Numbered from the stretch's first letter, positions 9,091-21,239 are shown. The stretch: 64,000 bases of DNA from Dromiciops gliroides (GCF_019393635.1 NC_057861.1:85615827-85679826); one strand, 5' to 3'. The notes: generated by a model from the letters alone, not told the origin. Program-made: numbers and translations.

Positions 9091-10658
9091 CACGAATTAA
9101 TTACAGGTTTTTCTAACTATAGACACCAACAAAAGTATATGTTGTGAGCCTTTTCAGCAATATCCTTCTTGCATACTCAGCCTGCAGCTGGCTTTTTGAC
9201 TGTCTGACCTAGACAATAGTTCTGTAGTTATTATGTGCAGTGGTTGAACTCAGCATAGGAGTTTGGGGATTTGTGTTTGAGATCAACCATCAATAGGAAT
9301 TCATCTCAGAATACAGACGTTCACAGTATTGCCTAGGAGTTAGGTAAGATAGACTGGACCTTCCCCCCCCCCCAATCTGTTTCTGAATATAACCCTATAA
9401 ACAGTTTATTTTTAAAGCACTTAGTGTTAATTTCTTTTATAACACCACAAAGTTAGATGTTTTGATAGATCATCCTCCCTTTAAGAATGTAAAAAGTAAA
9501 GGAAAAATAAGTGGAAAGTTAAATGAAAATACTTGTTTTTCTAGTTCAATTTTATTGAAGGACATTTTGAGTTTTTATTTTGTACCATTGGATTCATCCA
9601 AAAACTTTTACTTAATTGTAAGCCCAGTTAGTAAGTCTATATTATTCAAACACATTACAGTCTTTAGGGAAGTGAAATACATTGAGTAGTGTTTTCACAA
9701 TTCAGACCTGTGTTTCAAAATGATCTTCATTAGTTGAAATGTTTTATATCTGTGGACATAATTTTGCTCTTTTTGAAAATAAGAGCTTGTGGTTTTGGAG
9801 TAAAAGCAACTGAGTAGCATTGTTTTAAGCAGCAAGCGATTGCCTATTTTGAATTTGTGTATTAAATATTGTGTAAGATTCTAAAACAAGAAGATTTATA
9901 TTCTCTTCTGATAATATTTGCATCTTTCAGGACATATTATCAACTATTATGACACATTTTTTTTTTACAGTAGTAAATGGCATGGTCCAGTCCTCAAAGG
10001 GGCTCGCTCACAAGTAGGAGGGCTATACATGAGTGGCAACTGTATAATAAATGTCTAAAGGCATCAAGACCATAGACAAATAGATAATAATAGATGACAT
10101 AATAGTGCTTTAAGCTGTGTAGGGTGTTTTACATAAATTTCAATTGTGATTACTACATAAATCATTTCAAACAAATAATTTTGTGTAAGGACAGTGGGGA
10201 AGAAACCCCTTTCCTGGAGGTAATAGGATTTAAGAGCCCTTGGAGATAAATTATTCCATGTTTTAGTGAGCAATATATTATGAGTTTATATAAGAGTGGG
10301 AAAACAGACTGAAAATGGTGATGTTTGTAGAGCCAAAGCAGAAAATATGGGCAAGGAGTCATGTAAGAGATCATTAAAAAGTTTTTTTGATAAGAAAATG
10401 ACTGAATTTAGTGTATAGAGAGTATATATAGTGTTACATATAGTGGTGTTCTTGGGAATTAAGCTTAACATCTAAAGAAGGATATTTGAACTATTGCAGG
10501 TTAACTATGTTGCAAAGAGGTTAGTTGGAAAAATTAACTTAAGTTGTAAGAAAATTGCACTCTGTAGTTTAATTGCTTTTTGAATACTGTGTACTATGTA
10601 TGTAGTTACATAGATATAGATACCAGTTTCTACCTGTGTCTTGCTGAAATCCTGAAGG
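9091..10658. other. Repeat-poor single-copy DNA
   Basis: AT-rich, with a C11 run near 9364 and no recognisable interspersed repeat, gene or RNA. Consistent with intron. Confidence 0.45.
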
Positions 10659-10671
10659 GATTTATTTTTTG

Positions 10672-10819
10672 TTTTGTTTTTGTTTCCCCTCCCCCAAGGT
10701 TAAGTGACTTGCCCATGGTCACGAAGCTATTAAGTGTCAAGTGTCTGAGGTCAGATTTTAACTCTGGTCCTCCTGAATCCAGGACTGGTGCTTTATCCAC
10801 TGTGCCACCTAGCTGCCCC
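10672..10819 (-). mobile_element. Marsupial tRNA-derived SINE, diverged
   Basis: It carries GGTTAAGTGACTTGCCC, then CTGAATCCAGGACTGGTGC and the head GCCACCTAGCTGCCCC. The extreme 3' end (GAGGCAATTGG) is lost. GATTTATTTTTT flanks both sides as a target-site duplication. Confidence 0.85.
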
Positions 10820-10829
10820 ATGATTTATT

Positions 10830-11080
10830 TTTTAATATAGTGAATAAATAAGGAAGTATCATCATTCCCTCTTTGGCTCCTATTTTTATAACTAGGGGTG
10901 TTTGGAGGAGGAAATTCTTGCTTTAACATTGTGGAAGATTGTGGAATTACTTTTGAAGAATACTAAATGCCTGTGTCATCTGAAGATAATGAAGCAATAT
11001 TTATTAAAAGAGTGACTCAGAAGTGTATTTGCTTAAGATTAAGTGCAAAAGTTGACAGATAAATTTCTGTGGGCATATCA
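10830..11080. other. Unclassified single-copy DNA
   Basis: No feature recognised. Confidence 0.35.
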
Positions 11081-11084
11081 TTTT

Positions 11085-11190
11085 AGAAGGTAATCTCCTT
11101 GAGGGTAAGGATTATTTAATTCTTTGTATTTGAATACCCAATAGTGTCTGGGACATAGGCACTTAATAAATGCTTTGACATATTGTAAGT
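11085..11190 (+). mobile_element. L2 LINE 3' end fragment
   Basis: TCTCCTTGAGGGTAAGGA, then ATAGTGTCTGGGACATAGG and CACTTAATAAATGCTTTG form the diagnostic L2 3' terminus on plus. Confidence 0.7.
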
Positions 11191-11194
11191 ATGC

Positions 11195-12100
11195 TAATTT
11201 ACCATTAAAAGTAAACATCTTAAATTTAGAAAAGCGCTAAATTCTATATCTTGTCTCAAACTCCAACATTAAAATCAGTTCCATTTTTAGTTGTATATGT
11301 ATAGCATTTATTAGTGAACTAACACACTATAAAGGTCTAGCTGATGTTACATTTGGTTACTTTTTAAAAAGTGGTTAATTGATTTTTTTGTTTAGGTTTT
11401 TTTTAAATCCACTTTTCATAGTTTATGCCTTTATCAAAAGACTCTAAAATAGTAATAAAAATTTTAAGAAGTGTATGTATTCTCTGAGGGCTGTAAATAA
11501 TGTAAAAGTATTTGCTTCATAAATTGGTGAGAGTTGAATGACATATGAATGCATAAGAAGCAAGAAAAATCTTTGAATGCTAAACTCATCTTGTAGGTTT
11601 TAATTCCAATTCCTTATCAGGGTTGTACGGTTTTAGAATCCAACTGAAAAGTGCTGATGGACAGATCTTGAGGCAATTATATTCTTTTTGAAATTTAAAT
11701 TAATATGTAAGAACTGCTGAATTCCTGTTAATGTTTGGATGCACCTGTAGCTGACTAATCTCAACAAGTGATATTTGAAAGATGTTTTTTTTTGTACCAG
11801 CATGATTATTAAGGTCCATTATTGCTTCCTCTCTTTTTGGACCAGCATTTAGCATTTTCCTCACTTAACTTCTTTTTTATCAAAAGACATGGTCAAGGGG
11901 AGATTAATTTGACTTCCCAGTAACTGTCATGTGGAGGAACTGAGCAATATAGGTAACCTTGCAGATACTGTTGTCAGTTTGTGATGACATTGTTAACCAA
12001 ATCCCACAGAAAAGTTTCATTCTCTAAGGTTGTATAATCTAAGGTCATATTTTCACAGTTAGCTTGAGATGGTGAAGTGAATGCTTGATATGCTCTGCCA
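11195..12100. other. Repeat-poor AT-rich DNA
   Basis: No recognisable repeat, exon or RNA gene. Confidence 0.4.
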
Positions 12101-12104
12101 ATCG

Positions 12105-12480
12105 TTAGGGGTGTGCACAAATCATTTCACCTCTCTCAACTTCAGTTTCCATCATCTGTGAAGGTGGGGGTTAATCACTTACATTTAATAATTGCTTTTC
12201 ATTACAAAACACTGCTCAACAACTCGGAGATACGTGGTGTCAGTATTATCCTTGTTTTTACAGTTGACATGGAGTCTTACAAAAGTAAAATGATAATACA
12301 CATTCAAACAGCTAGTTATAACCACGCTCAAAAAACTAGCAAGTGTCATTTGGGATTCAATTCAGGTATTTATTAAGCACTTATTAGCAAGGCCAATAAT
12401 AAGTGCTGGGGTCACAAGGCCAAAAACTAAAGTGTTCTTTGCCTCTCAAATCCAAGTTTAGCATTCTTTCTGTTACATCA
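12105..12480. mobile_element. Mosaic of MIR and L2 remnants
   Basis: A MIR-like 3' portion in plus (CATTTCACCTCTCTCAACTT) is followed by a degraded MIR in minus and an L2 3' end in minus (GGTATTTATTAAGCACTTATT). Boundaries are uncertain. Confidence 0.4.
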
Positions 12481-14890
12481 CTATCTAGTTTATAGGGTGG
12501 TTGTAAACTGTAAAATACTCTATAAATGTAACCTGCAAGGGTTCTCTTTGTCATTATTGTTTAATCACATTTTTTACTGTGATTTTTAAAAATATGAATT
12601 TCTCATTAAGTATTAACTTAAATATCACACATGAATGTTTCAATATACAAACAACAGAGAACTATGAAACTGAAATTTTGTTATGTACAGTTTAAAAAAA
12701 ACACTATAATAAGTATCACATGGTAATAACAAAACTATTCCCCTTGTCTTGTGTTCCTTTTTGAACTTTGTTTCCTTCTGTGTATTTTAAAGAATGTTTC
12801 ATTCATTCTCTTTTTTTAAAAATCACTGTCACTACTTACTGATTCCCATCCCTCCCCATTGTGCTTGATTTTTCACAATCATACATTGATGTACATAGTT
12901 CAGTGAATGTATATGATGTACATAGTTCAATGAATAGTTTAGCATCATATTAATGCTTATTTTTGCCTTAGAAAGAAATCTTTTCAAAATCACATGGGAT
13001 TTTGATAGACAAGGGCATGACTTAGGTGTTTGTTTGTTTTTGTAATTTTGAGCTCTTCCTACCTGCATTGCATCAAGAAAAATTAGTGTGACCATTGCCT
13101 TTTTACAGTTATTATACTTATTAGTCTTTCCTAATGGGTCTTTTAGAAATTTGGCTCACTAAAATTTATTGAAACATTGAAAGCTCAGAAAAAGCAGCAG
13201 AGTTTCTCCCCTACATCCCTCCTTATGAAAAATTGAATCAGAGTCTCTAACTGAAGTCTCCCCCCATCCTTTCTTTGGCCCACCCCCCCCTAAACCAAGT
13301 AACACACTTTGGGTAGTCAGAAGGATTTTTATATTATGCCCTAAAGCCATTCAAAAGAACAACCATCTTTGTGGTGCTGCTATGTTAGTTGCAAAATAAT
13401 GCCAGCTCACATTTGACATTGCTTGAAAAAATTTTCCTGCAATGATATTCAAATAGGGCTTGTTTTAAAGTAATAGGCTAAAATATCTTCACTAGGATAA
13501 GTGATTTTTTTTAATCGAAGAAAATACAATCATGCTTAGTACAGTGATGCTTTAATAAGGCTTTATTGATTGACATGTTTAAGTTACAGACAATCCAACT
13601 TCTTGAGGTAGCATCTTTGAATGTTTAAAAATAAATGCAGGGTAATATTTGCTAAAATCATTCATAAAGGTGATGGTATAGGTGAGTTCTTATTGATAGA
13701 GAAATTGGATAGAAGCTCAAAAGTCTAAAATTGTGTTTTGAACTTGAATTCATGATTCTTCCCATATTTCTCAGAATTCTAGGCTGTGGGAAAATGAGTT
13801 GAGTGGGGAATTACAGATTTGAACTAATGCCTGACTAAGCATCCTGAGTGAATTTTTCAACAAGAAAAGACAGTCTTTTGAAACACTGGCTTGAATTTTA
13901 AACGAGCAGTTTGAACTTGAAATTGTTTGCAGCTAAATTTGTGGTTTTCAGCAGACAGAGGTAAAGAGTTTGTTCCTAAAACCATTCCTGTTATCTAGTG
14001 GCTTAAATCTTATAGTCATTTATTTTAGGTATTGAAAAATGAGCTAAATTTGTAAGCTAAAGTCAGGTAAATAGCTTAGTCTACCAGGTTAGCTAATGAG
14101 GCAGCACTTTGTATTGATTGTCTTCATAGCTTTGCATTGCTAGCTCAAGCCAGTGAAATGTACTTTTCCTTTTGACTGGTTTTCCAGAAGCAGAAACTTA
14201 AGTGGTGAGAGATTGATTCCATGCTTAGCCAATTTCTAAGGGTTGTTTTGGCTGTGCCTTATGGCTCATTTGCAGAGATAGGTGCATATGTTTGCAGGGT
14301 TTGGACATCCCAGGGGAGCAAGGGAAAGTGAGATTCCTATGTTAACTTGGAGAGAATGAATTCTTATTTGTCACAGACTATAGAATACTAATTAATGGGT
14401 GATCTAAAAACCTTTACATCTGGAATGTTTCCTATAGAGTCTTGGGAATGTGGTACTTAATAATTTGAACTAATCCCATTTCTGGACCATGAGCCCATAG
14501 GAGAGCAGGGTTGATTTCTTGTTGTCTCTTATCCCTGTTTGGGGAAAAGTCTTAGATTTGACACAAAATGGTTTGTATTCAAACAATATTTGAAATTTGA
14601 CTCCTACTTCTTTTAAGAAGTCTAGTTCTTCTTGGAATCCTGATGACTAAACTGTCTCTCCTCTCCCAATCTCAGTGTTACCGGGGATTGATTTGAAATC
14701 TGACAACTTTTAAAAAGGTGTTTATTGAGCATCTATTTATGTGGTTGCTTTGTGGAAAGATTGTGCAGCTTCTGTTCCATGTGACTATAAGGTCATAGGG
14801 TTTACAGGTTGACTGATGACTATATACTGTTACTATAATTCAGTGTAATTGGGAGTATATATCCTGCAATATAAATAACTTTAGGATGCA
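12481..14890. other. Repeat-poor single-copy DNA
   Basis: About 2.4 kb without a clear interspersed repeat, unusual for this window. It holds a 27-bp-period tandem duplication at 12,888-12,935 and a C8 run near 13,284. No exon with convincing splice sites was found. Consistent with intronic sequence that may hold regulatory elements. Confidence 0.4.
12888..12935. repeat. Two-copy tandem repeat, 27-bp period
   Basis: GATGTACATAGTTCAGTGAAT at 12,888 recurs as GATGTACATAGTTCAATGAA at 12,915 with one base change over the shared part. Confidence 0.7.
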
Positions 14891-14897
14891 CATGGCT

Positions 14898-15010
14898 ATG
14901 AGATGGGATGGTATAGTGTATTGGAGTTAGTAGCTCTGGTTTTTAATCCCAAATTTGCTACTTACTTCTACTGTAATGATGTTAGACAAATCACTTATCT
15001 GGGCCCGTGT
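14898..15010 (+). mobile_element. MIR fragment
   Basis: GGTATAGTGTATTGGAG, then TTTGCTACTTACTTCTACTG and TTAGACAAATCACTTA follow the order of the MIR 5' half on plus. Confidence 0.5.
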
Positions 15011-15014
15011 TTTT

Positions 15015-15135
15015 ATTCAATTCAAATTCCTTCATTGTCTACTGTTTGCAAGACTCTGGGGATAAAAAGACTTAAAGAAAAGAAAAGAATCCCTGCCCTC
15101 AATTTTACATTATACTGGAGACAGACTAGATGATC
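15015..15135 (-). mobile_element. L2 3' end fragment
   Basis: CTACTGTTTGCAAGACTCTG and AATCCCTGCCCTCAATTTTAC match the L2 3' end in reverse. Confidence 0.55.
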
Positions 15136-15284
15136 CCTAAGGTTTTATTCATCTCTAACACTCTGTGATCTTATGATTCATGTAAGAATATTGCAGACTC
15201 AGGAAATGTGTGTTGAAAAACTGAAAAAGAGCCTTGTCCACTGTAAAGTATTTTGAATTTTGAACCTGTGTATTCCACAGTCAG

Positions 15285-15995
15285 TAAGGTATTTATTAAT
15301 TGTTCTATGTACCAGGCACTATGCTAAGTGCTGAGGATCCAAAAAAAAAAAAAAAAAGGCAAAAACCAAACCCTGTCTCAAGGAAGTCCCAGTCTAATGG
15401 GGGAAATAGTATATAAAAAATGGATGCATAAATAGTATCTATACTGTATAATTTGGGGATAGTCTCAGAGGGAAGCTACTAAGATTAAGGAGACCTGAGA
15501 AAGTTTTTCTGCAGAAGGTGGGACATTAGCTGAGATTTAGAGGAAGATGGAAGGAAGGAGGCAAAGGTAGGGCCAGTGAAAATGCCTGAGCCAGGATATG
15601 GAATGTTGTATGAAAGAAACAGCAAGGAGGCTGGTGTTAACAAATTGCAGAATGTGTGGAGGGGAGTAAATTGTAAGATGACTGGAAAGATAGAAAGGAG
15701 TCAGGTTATAAAGGATTTTAAAAGCTAAACATGATTTTGCTTGTTCCTGGAAGTAATAGGGAGCCGCTGGAGTTATTGAATAGGGGTGTGATATTTTAGA
15801 TCTGCACTTTAGGAAAATCAATTTGACAGCTTAGTGGAGGATGACTGGAATGGGGAGAGATGTGAGGGAGGGAGACCAACCAGAAGACTATTGCAGTAGT
15901 TCAGATATCAGGCGATGAGGGCCTGCACCAGGATGGCAGCACTGCCAGAGGACAGAAGGGGAGCTCTGAAGGTAGAAACTGAGGAATCAAAGGAA
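15285..15995 (-). mobile_element. L2 LINE 3' part, antisense
   Basis: From GGTATTTATTAATTGTTC and TACCAGGCACTATGCTAAG (3' end in reverse) it continues through GTATTATAAAGGATTTT-type text, AATAGGGAGCCGCTGGAG and AGACTATTGCAGTAGTTCAG. The coding frame is decayed. Confidence 0.8.
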
Positions 15996-15999
15996 AAAA

Positions 16000-16420
16000 A
16001 CCTCCAGAACAGGTTTTTTGATCTGGAGGTTAATGATCTTTTTGGGAAGAAAAGCTAAAGTAAATAAAAATGTATTTTTGTGACTGTGATTTTATCGATG
16101 GTGGTACTTCTCTATCAATTCTGATTGCAAACATTTTACAAAGTAAAATGAATTGCCTTGGCCAGCCTGTCAAGCTTATAGTCAAAGTCATGTCACAGAT
16201 GATAAAGTCACAGGGACATATTTAGATGTAGATAAGTGAGCAATAATTGGTGGCAATAATATAAAATTTAGAAACTATTTTAATTGGAATATAAAGGCTA
16301 CTTGGTGACATCTGTTAGACTATAGAAGTAGTTCTCAAACTTTTTCCTTTGAAGTTAGTAAAAGAAATAGAATTATTTTACCATACCCCTTTACCTTTCC
16401 CAGCCACCTAAGTCTATTAA
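16000..16420. other. Unclassified DNA
   Basis: No confident repeat or exon. Confidence 0.3.
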
Positions 16421-16424
16421 AAAG

Positions 16425-16560
16425 TAAGTTTTATTGGTGTCTTTTGTTTTTACATTGAAGTCATTTCTGGATAACTGGATTATCCTTCCATCCCTGCATC
16501 AGACTTCCCTGTTTAAAAAAACAACAGTTAATCATAACCAGTTAATAGAATTATCTAGTT
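16425..16560 (-). mobile_element. L1 3' UTR fragment
   Basis: TTTTATTGGTGTCTTTTG and TTTTTACATTGAAGTCATTT resemble the L1 3' UTR starts at 26,055 and 54,890. Confidence 0.5.
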
Positions 16561-16572
16561 GTCTTACAGTAT

Positions 16573-16738
16573 ACACCAGTGCTGTTAAACTCCAATAGAA
16601 ATCTGCAGCTGTATATTGGCTTAGAAATCCACAAATTAACATTATCTACATTGTAATTTTATTTGTTTTGTTAAACATTTCCCAGTTACATTTTAATCTG
16701 GTTCAGCCTGAGAGTTTGATACCTCTAGTGTACACAGG
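16573..16738. mobile_element. Non-autonomous hAT-like DNA transposon (MITE)
   Basis: The left end CAGTGCTGTTAAACTCCAAT and right end GAGTTTGATACCTCTAGTG are approximate inverted repeats. The internal ACATTTTAATCTGGTTCAG fits a known mammalian hAT-derived MITE pattern. A related copy is at 44,957-45,175. Confidence 0.6.
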
Positions 16739-16809
16739 ATTCTGTACCTATGGTCATTAATTTCTTTACTAAAAGGGGTGGGGAAGTGCATTTCCCCATT
16801 TTGTCTCTG

Positions 16810-16920
16810 GGACTAATTAATTAATAAGCAGTTGTAAATTACCTGCTCTGTGTCAGGTGCCATGCATAAAGACTTTAACAATCCCCTCTCTCAAGGAACT
16901 TATATTTTAATGGTCAAGAT
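16810..16920 (-). mobile_element. L2 3' end fragment
   Basis: CCTGCTCTGTGTCAGGTGCC and CTCAAGGAACTTATATTTTA are the L2 3' end in reverse. Confidence 0.6.
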
Positions 16921-16929
16921 TAATCATTA

Positions 16930-17080
16930 TGGGCTTTGTTTTAGCATCTATTATTATTTTTACATTATTGTAGTCATTCTGTATTTTCTCCTGGTTTTGC
17001 TTCAGTCTCCATTGGTTTATATAATCCTTCCATGTTCTTTGATTCTTCATATTCATTGTTGACATGAATACTTTGGTGCA
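16930..17080 (-). mobile_element. L1 3' UTR fragment
   Basis: The minus strand reads through a stretch related to the L1 fragment at 55.1-55.3 kb. In both, a NDYNNV motif follows a glutamine- and lysine-rich run. The apparent 126-codon frame is a repeat artefact running into the adjacent microsatellite. Confidence 0.55.
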
Positions 17081-17081
17081 T

Positions 17082-17212
17082 GTATGTGGGTGTGCCTTGT
17101 GTGGGTGTGCATATACATATGTGTGTGTGTGTGTATGGAAATTTCCTGTCACTTTCTCTGTGTATGTATATATATGTATGTGTGTGTATATACATATATA
17201 AATAAAATCACA
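17082..17212. repeat. TG/TA microsatellite, interrupted
   Basis: Runs of TGTGTGTGTG and TATATATGTATG alternate with short unique pieces over about 130 bp. Likely polymorphic. Confidence 0.85.
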
Positions 17213-18085
17213 TGTATCTGTGTACAAGAGAGAGCAAGAGCCAGACAGAGAAACTGTCTCTCTTTGACCTCTGGACTGTATTCCCATTTTTGGTTCAAAG
17301 TTTTTGAACAGTTAACTGACTTTTCTCAAAATTCCAAATTCTAACTGCACATTTCTAAGAGGGAAAAAAAAAGGTTGCAGAATGAGATTGAGAAATGTTC
17401 TTGGAACAGTTTACACCTGCTCAGATTTGGGAAAATGGCATTAGAGTTCTTCGAATGCATTCTTAGCTGTTTTACACTGATCATTCCCCAGCCTCAAATA
17501 CTCTTCCACCAAAAAAAAAAAAATTGGAAAGGTGGTCTGTAGTACATCTTTGGGCATGCTTATTGGTAGGCCAGATGAATATTTACCCCAAATACCAAGA
17601 CGAGTAAGCATTCAGGCTTTCTTAGGAGTCCCCTTTGTCTTCTTTTCATGGTGGTACTACCATTCTTCTTGCACATTATCATAGCAGTAGCACATTCAGA
17701 GGCTAAATATGGCTATACCTCTAGAAAGAGGCAAAAAGCCTGTGCTCATCACAGAAGTATTAGCTGCTCTGCCATGCTAGGATTCTTCTGCAGTTGGGAA
17801 ACACAGAGATAGAATACTGTTCAAAAGGATGAAAACTCAGTTGCTATACTGCATGTAATTATGATTGAGTTGAATAATATGTTCCAAAATAAACTAGGTG
17901 TTTTGAAGTTAGTGATTTTAAGAGTATGGTCCAAGAGGTGTCAGTGACTATATAAAGAAATGAATAAAATACTCTTCGGTGGGAAAGTTGGTAAATTTAG
18001 CCATGTTAGTGAAAGAAAGATCTGAAAATTTCAGGAAGTTGAAAATTGTTACCATTTCATCTCTTATTTATTCTTGCACAAATGA
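17213..18085. other. Unclassified single-copy DNA
   Basis: Contains an A11 run near 17,512. No gene or repeat recognised. Confidence 0.35.
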
Positions 18086-18102
18086 AAATAAAATTACAAT
18101 TT

Positions 18103-18279
18103 CTTCTTTTTGTTTTTGTTTTTGGTTTTTTTGGTTTTTGGGGGGTGAGGCAATTGGGGTTAAGTGACTTGCCCAGGGTCACACAGCTAGTAAGTTTCAA
18201 GTGTCTGAGATAGGATTTGAACTCAAGTCTTCTTGAATCCAGGGCCGGTGCTTTATCCACTGTGCCACCTAGCTGCCCC
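18103..18279 (-). mobile_element. Marsupial tRNA-derived SINE, full length
   Basis: T-rich tail, GGTGAGGCAATTGGGGTT and head GCCACCTAGCTGCCCC. Target-site duplication ATAAAATTACAATTT at 18,088-18,102 and 18,280-18,294. Confidence 0.9.
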
Positions 18280-18610
18280 ATAAAATTACAATTTGAAAGG
18301 AATGTAGATGAATATACATATAAATAAATAGATCTTTCCCTAAATACATAGAAAAGAGGGTGTTTTAATGAGGGGATGAGGGTGAAGCCTTAAGCATTCT
18401 TAAGTGGCTTTCTATTCTAGACCACACTTTCCTAAGATTCTGAAAAATGGTCTGAAATGAGAAAGGGTAAAAGTACTATCCCTTCTGGAAACAAAAATTA
18501 CAGAAGTAAATTAAAGTGATATTATAGTCCAAAAAGTGACTCAGAAACATTCAGTGATCACATATAATTTGTTTTCTAAATTGTTTTTGGTTTTATTTTT
18601 AAAACCTGGG

Positions 18611-18738
18611 GGGGGGGCAGCTAGGTGGACCTGCCCTGGATTCAGGAGGACCTGAGTTCAAATCTAGCCTCAGACACTTGACACTTACTAGCTGTGTCAC
18701 TTAACCCTCATTGCCCTGCAAGAAAAAAACAAAAAAAC
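18611..18738 (+). mobile_element. Marsupial SINE with two internal deletions
   Basis: Head GGGGGCAGCTAGGTGG then jumps to ACCTGCCCTGGATTCAGGAG, lacking the usual CAGTGGATAAAGCACTGG. Near the 3' end the GACCCTGGGCAAG block is also absent. It is inserted within a hAT-like remnant; AAAACCTGGGG and AAAACCCTGGGG flank it. Confidence 0.85.
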
Positions 18739-18915
18739 CCTGGGGTCCATGAACAACCTTTTAAAAAGATTATAACTGTATTTTAAGATAATTAGGTTTC
18801 TTTGTAATTGTATTTATTTTATCTTATGCATTTGAAAATTGTGTCCTGAGAAGGGGTAAATAGGCTTCACTAGATTGCCACAGGGTTCCATGACAAAATG
18901 GTTAAGAAAACTCAT
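18725..18915. mobile_element. hAT/MER-like DNA transposon remnant
   Basis: CCCTGGGGTCCATGAACAACC, then TTTCTTTGTAATTGTATTT and GGGTTCCATGACAAAATGG, ending GGTTAAGAAAACTC. It shares order with 8,895-9,090. Its left end is interrupted by the SINE at 18,611. Confidence 0.55.
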
Positions 18916-18919
18916 TCTG

Positions 18920-20495
18920 GAATCTAGATGAATTTCCTTTTGCTTTCCATCAACAGACTGGAATCCTGTTTTATAAGAATAAGAAGAATGTTATGTGGTA
19001 ATACTTGTTGATTTTTTTTTCTTGTTGCTTAATATTTTATTGTCATAATGGTAACGACTCAGTAAAGATATATGCAGTTTCTTCTGCATTGGGGGTTTAA
19101 ATGTGTACATAAATGGGAGCTTTGGGTTTCCTGATGTATTGGGGACTAAATTAATAGTGTAAATACTTGAAGGATGGATCGTAAGTCAATTTACAAAGGT
19201 GCTGATTTATTTTAAAATGGGTTAATGAGAATAAGGGAATATGAAGGCCCACAGTAGTGATAAGTGACTTTTATAGGGTTAATCAATGGGTCAGTGATGA
19301 TGCTGTGAATCCAAGATTCCTGAAAACTATCCTTTATCCTATATCCTAGATAGTGTTCCCTCACATTCTCAGAACTCTCAGCAGGCAGTTTCTGTTGAGT
19401 CTGCACATGAGTCAGAATAAAATGTATTTTGCTTTGCTGTACTATATTGATTTTTGCAATCCTGATAGCAATAAAAATCTTTCTGTCAGTGCAGTTAGCT
19501 TTTATGATCATGAAGAAATGTAAACTCGGGATATTTGCCTGAATAAAACAAATTTTTAAGCCAAATGAAAAGAAATATGCTGATTTTACAGAGATGTTAT
19601 ATATGTTATGAAATATAGGAAAACATGTAAAGTGTTTTGAAAATCTTATTTAAATAATGCTGTGGTTGTCTTAACTAAAAAAAACCCTTTTTGGTACCTA
19701 GCTGCTTAAACATAAGTGTTAATTGTAAAATCTACAATAGATATTAAGGAATGATTTGGCTATTTGCTTTAGAGGCATGGATTCTTAAAATATACTACTT
19801 AAAATATACCACTGTTTGGTTTTTGCTCTTCTCTAAACATGCAAAAAGCCAGTAACTACCTCAATTGTCAGTTCCTTTTAGCTCACCTGACAAGACAGGG
19901 GTCCATGCTGTGACTGCAGCTGCTATCTATCCAGTGGCATTTGTTAATTAAGCTGTTTAACATTGTTTTGCTTTCTCAAGTCTTGGCTCCTTTAAAAAGA
20001 AACAAAATCATAGGTTTGTGGCTTCTTAAAAATTGCTTATTTTGGTTGTCCAGTTCTCTGAATAATTTTATAAAACATTTCTTGCTTTGAAAAACGTAAA
20101 ATGTAATTAAATTTGTTTATCATAAGCATTTTTGTGACTTATTAATTGAAGATGTCTAGGCCATTTAGTAAGTAGTGTGTAATAAATGGTGAGTTCAAAA
20201 GCAGCTCTCCTATACTCCTATATGTTAGTTTAGGCCTTCACCAGATCACATTTAAATTAATATCTCACATACTAATATTTACAAAATTTTTCCTAAATTC
20301 CTCAGAACCTTCAGTATTTCTGCAGTCTGTGCTTTAGTCATTTATACCACATTCCTACTTAGATGTCTCACTAGTAGCCCCTTCACATTTCCCTTTTACT
20401 TTTGATGAGAGTATTAACCGTACAGACTCAGAAAATTTGCTTTTCATTTCCAGTCTGTTAACAAATCCTACTTGTTATTTTTCTATGATCTTTAC
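18920..20495. other. Repeat-poor single-copy DNA
   Basis: About 1.6 kb with no recognisable repeat. The 19,840-20,010 stretch has higher complexity and short palindromes but no coding frame; it would be the first place to test for conservation. Confidence 0.4.
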
Positions 20496-20539
20496 CTTAA
20501 TTTTCATTTCCACAAATATTTTATCACTTACATTTGAGT

Positions 20540-20735
20540 TAATAACTCACACATGATATTCCAGGTTTTATAAAGCACTTATCTTACAAATTAGGTAGTG
20601 CAAATATTATTAGAATTATTATTCCCCTTTTATAGATGAAGGAACTAGAGTCACATAGCCAGGAAATGTCCCAGCTGGGAATTGAACTTAGGTCTTTTGA
20701 GTCCAATATTTGTTATTTTATGCTAAAGCTGCCCC
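20540..20735 (-). mobile_element. MIR-type SINE
   Basis: AAAGCACTTATCTTACAAATT, TTATAGATGAAGGAACTAGAG and a head ending AAGCTGCCCC show a reversed MIR. Confidence 0.6.
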
Positions 20736-20836
20736 TTGAATAAATGAAACAATATCTTCCCTTATCTCAGAACCTCTCTTTTCCAATTCATGCTATAAGC
20801 AGCTGTTGAAAGGAGGATTATCCCTTAGGTTCACCA
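20690..20836 (+). repeat. Direct duplication, copy 1
   Basis: From AACTTAGGTCTTTTGAGTCC through TTGAATAAATGAAACAATAT to GGAGGATTATCCCTTAGG, this is a diverged direct copy of 21,920-22,258. A SINE with an RTE-like tail interrupts its end at 20,838. Confidence 0.7.
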
Positions 20837-20837
20837 C

Positions 20838-21037
20838 AGGGCAGCTGGGTGGTATGGTGGATAGTGTGCTGGGACTGGAATTAGAAAGATATCTTCCTGA
20901 GTTCAAGTCTGGCCTCAGACACTTACTAGCTGTGTGACCCTAGGCAACCCACTTAACCCTGTTTGCCTTTTTCCTCATCTGTAAAATGAGCTGGAGAAGG
21001 ACATGGCAAACCACTGAAATGACTGAACAACAACAAA
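20838..21037 (+). mobile_element. CORE-SINE with RTE-like tail, internally shortened
   Basis: Head GGGCAGCTGGGTGGTATGG, then GCCTCAGACACTTACTAGCTG, then the tail GTAAAATGAGCTGGAGAAGG and ATGGCAAACCACTGAAATGA. The tail resembles that of RTE (BovB-like) LINEs. Compared with 26,110-26,350 it lacks the CCAGTATCTTTGCC block. Confidence 0.75.
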
Positions 21038-21117
21038 ATTGGTGCCAGTAACTTTCTGTCAGATATAGGCAGAAAGAAGGGAAAAGGAAAGAGATTATGT
21101 GAAGAAGACAGGAAATG

Positions 21118-21235
21118 TGTGTTGTGGAATACAACAAACTAGACTTAGAATCAGAATACTTGGGTTCAGGTCCTAGCTCTAGACCATGTATCAGCTCTGT
21201 GACTTTGGACAAGATGATAAGAACTAGAACTAGGT
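21118..21235 (+). mobile_element. MIR fragment
   Basis: TAGACTTAGAATCAGAATAC, CTTGGGTTCAGGTCC and CTCTGTGACTTTGGACAAG are a MIR 5' half on plus. Confidence 0.55.
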
Positions 21236-21239
21236 TCAC

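Noticed and set aside
16907-17287. 126-codon minus-strand frame
   Set aside because: It is L1 3' sequence joined to a translated TG/TA microsatellite (repeating His-Thr and Ile-Tyr).
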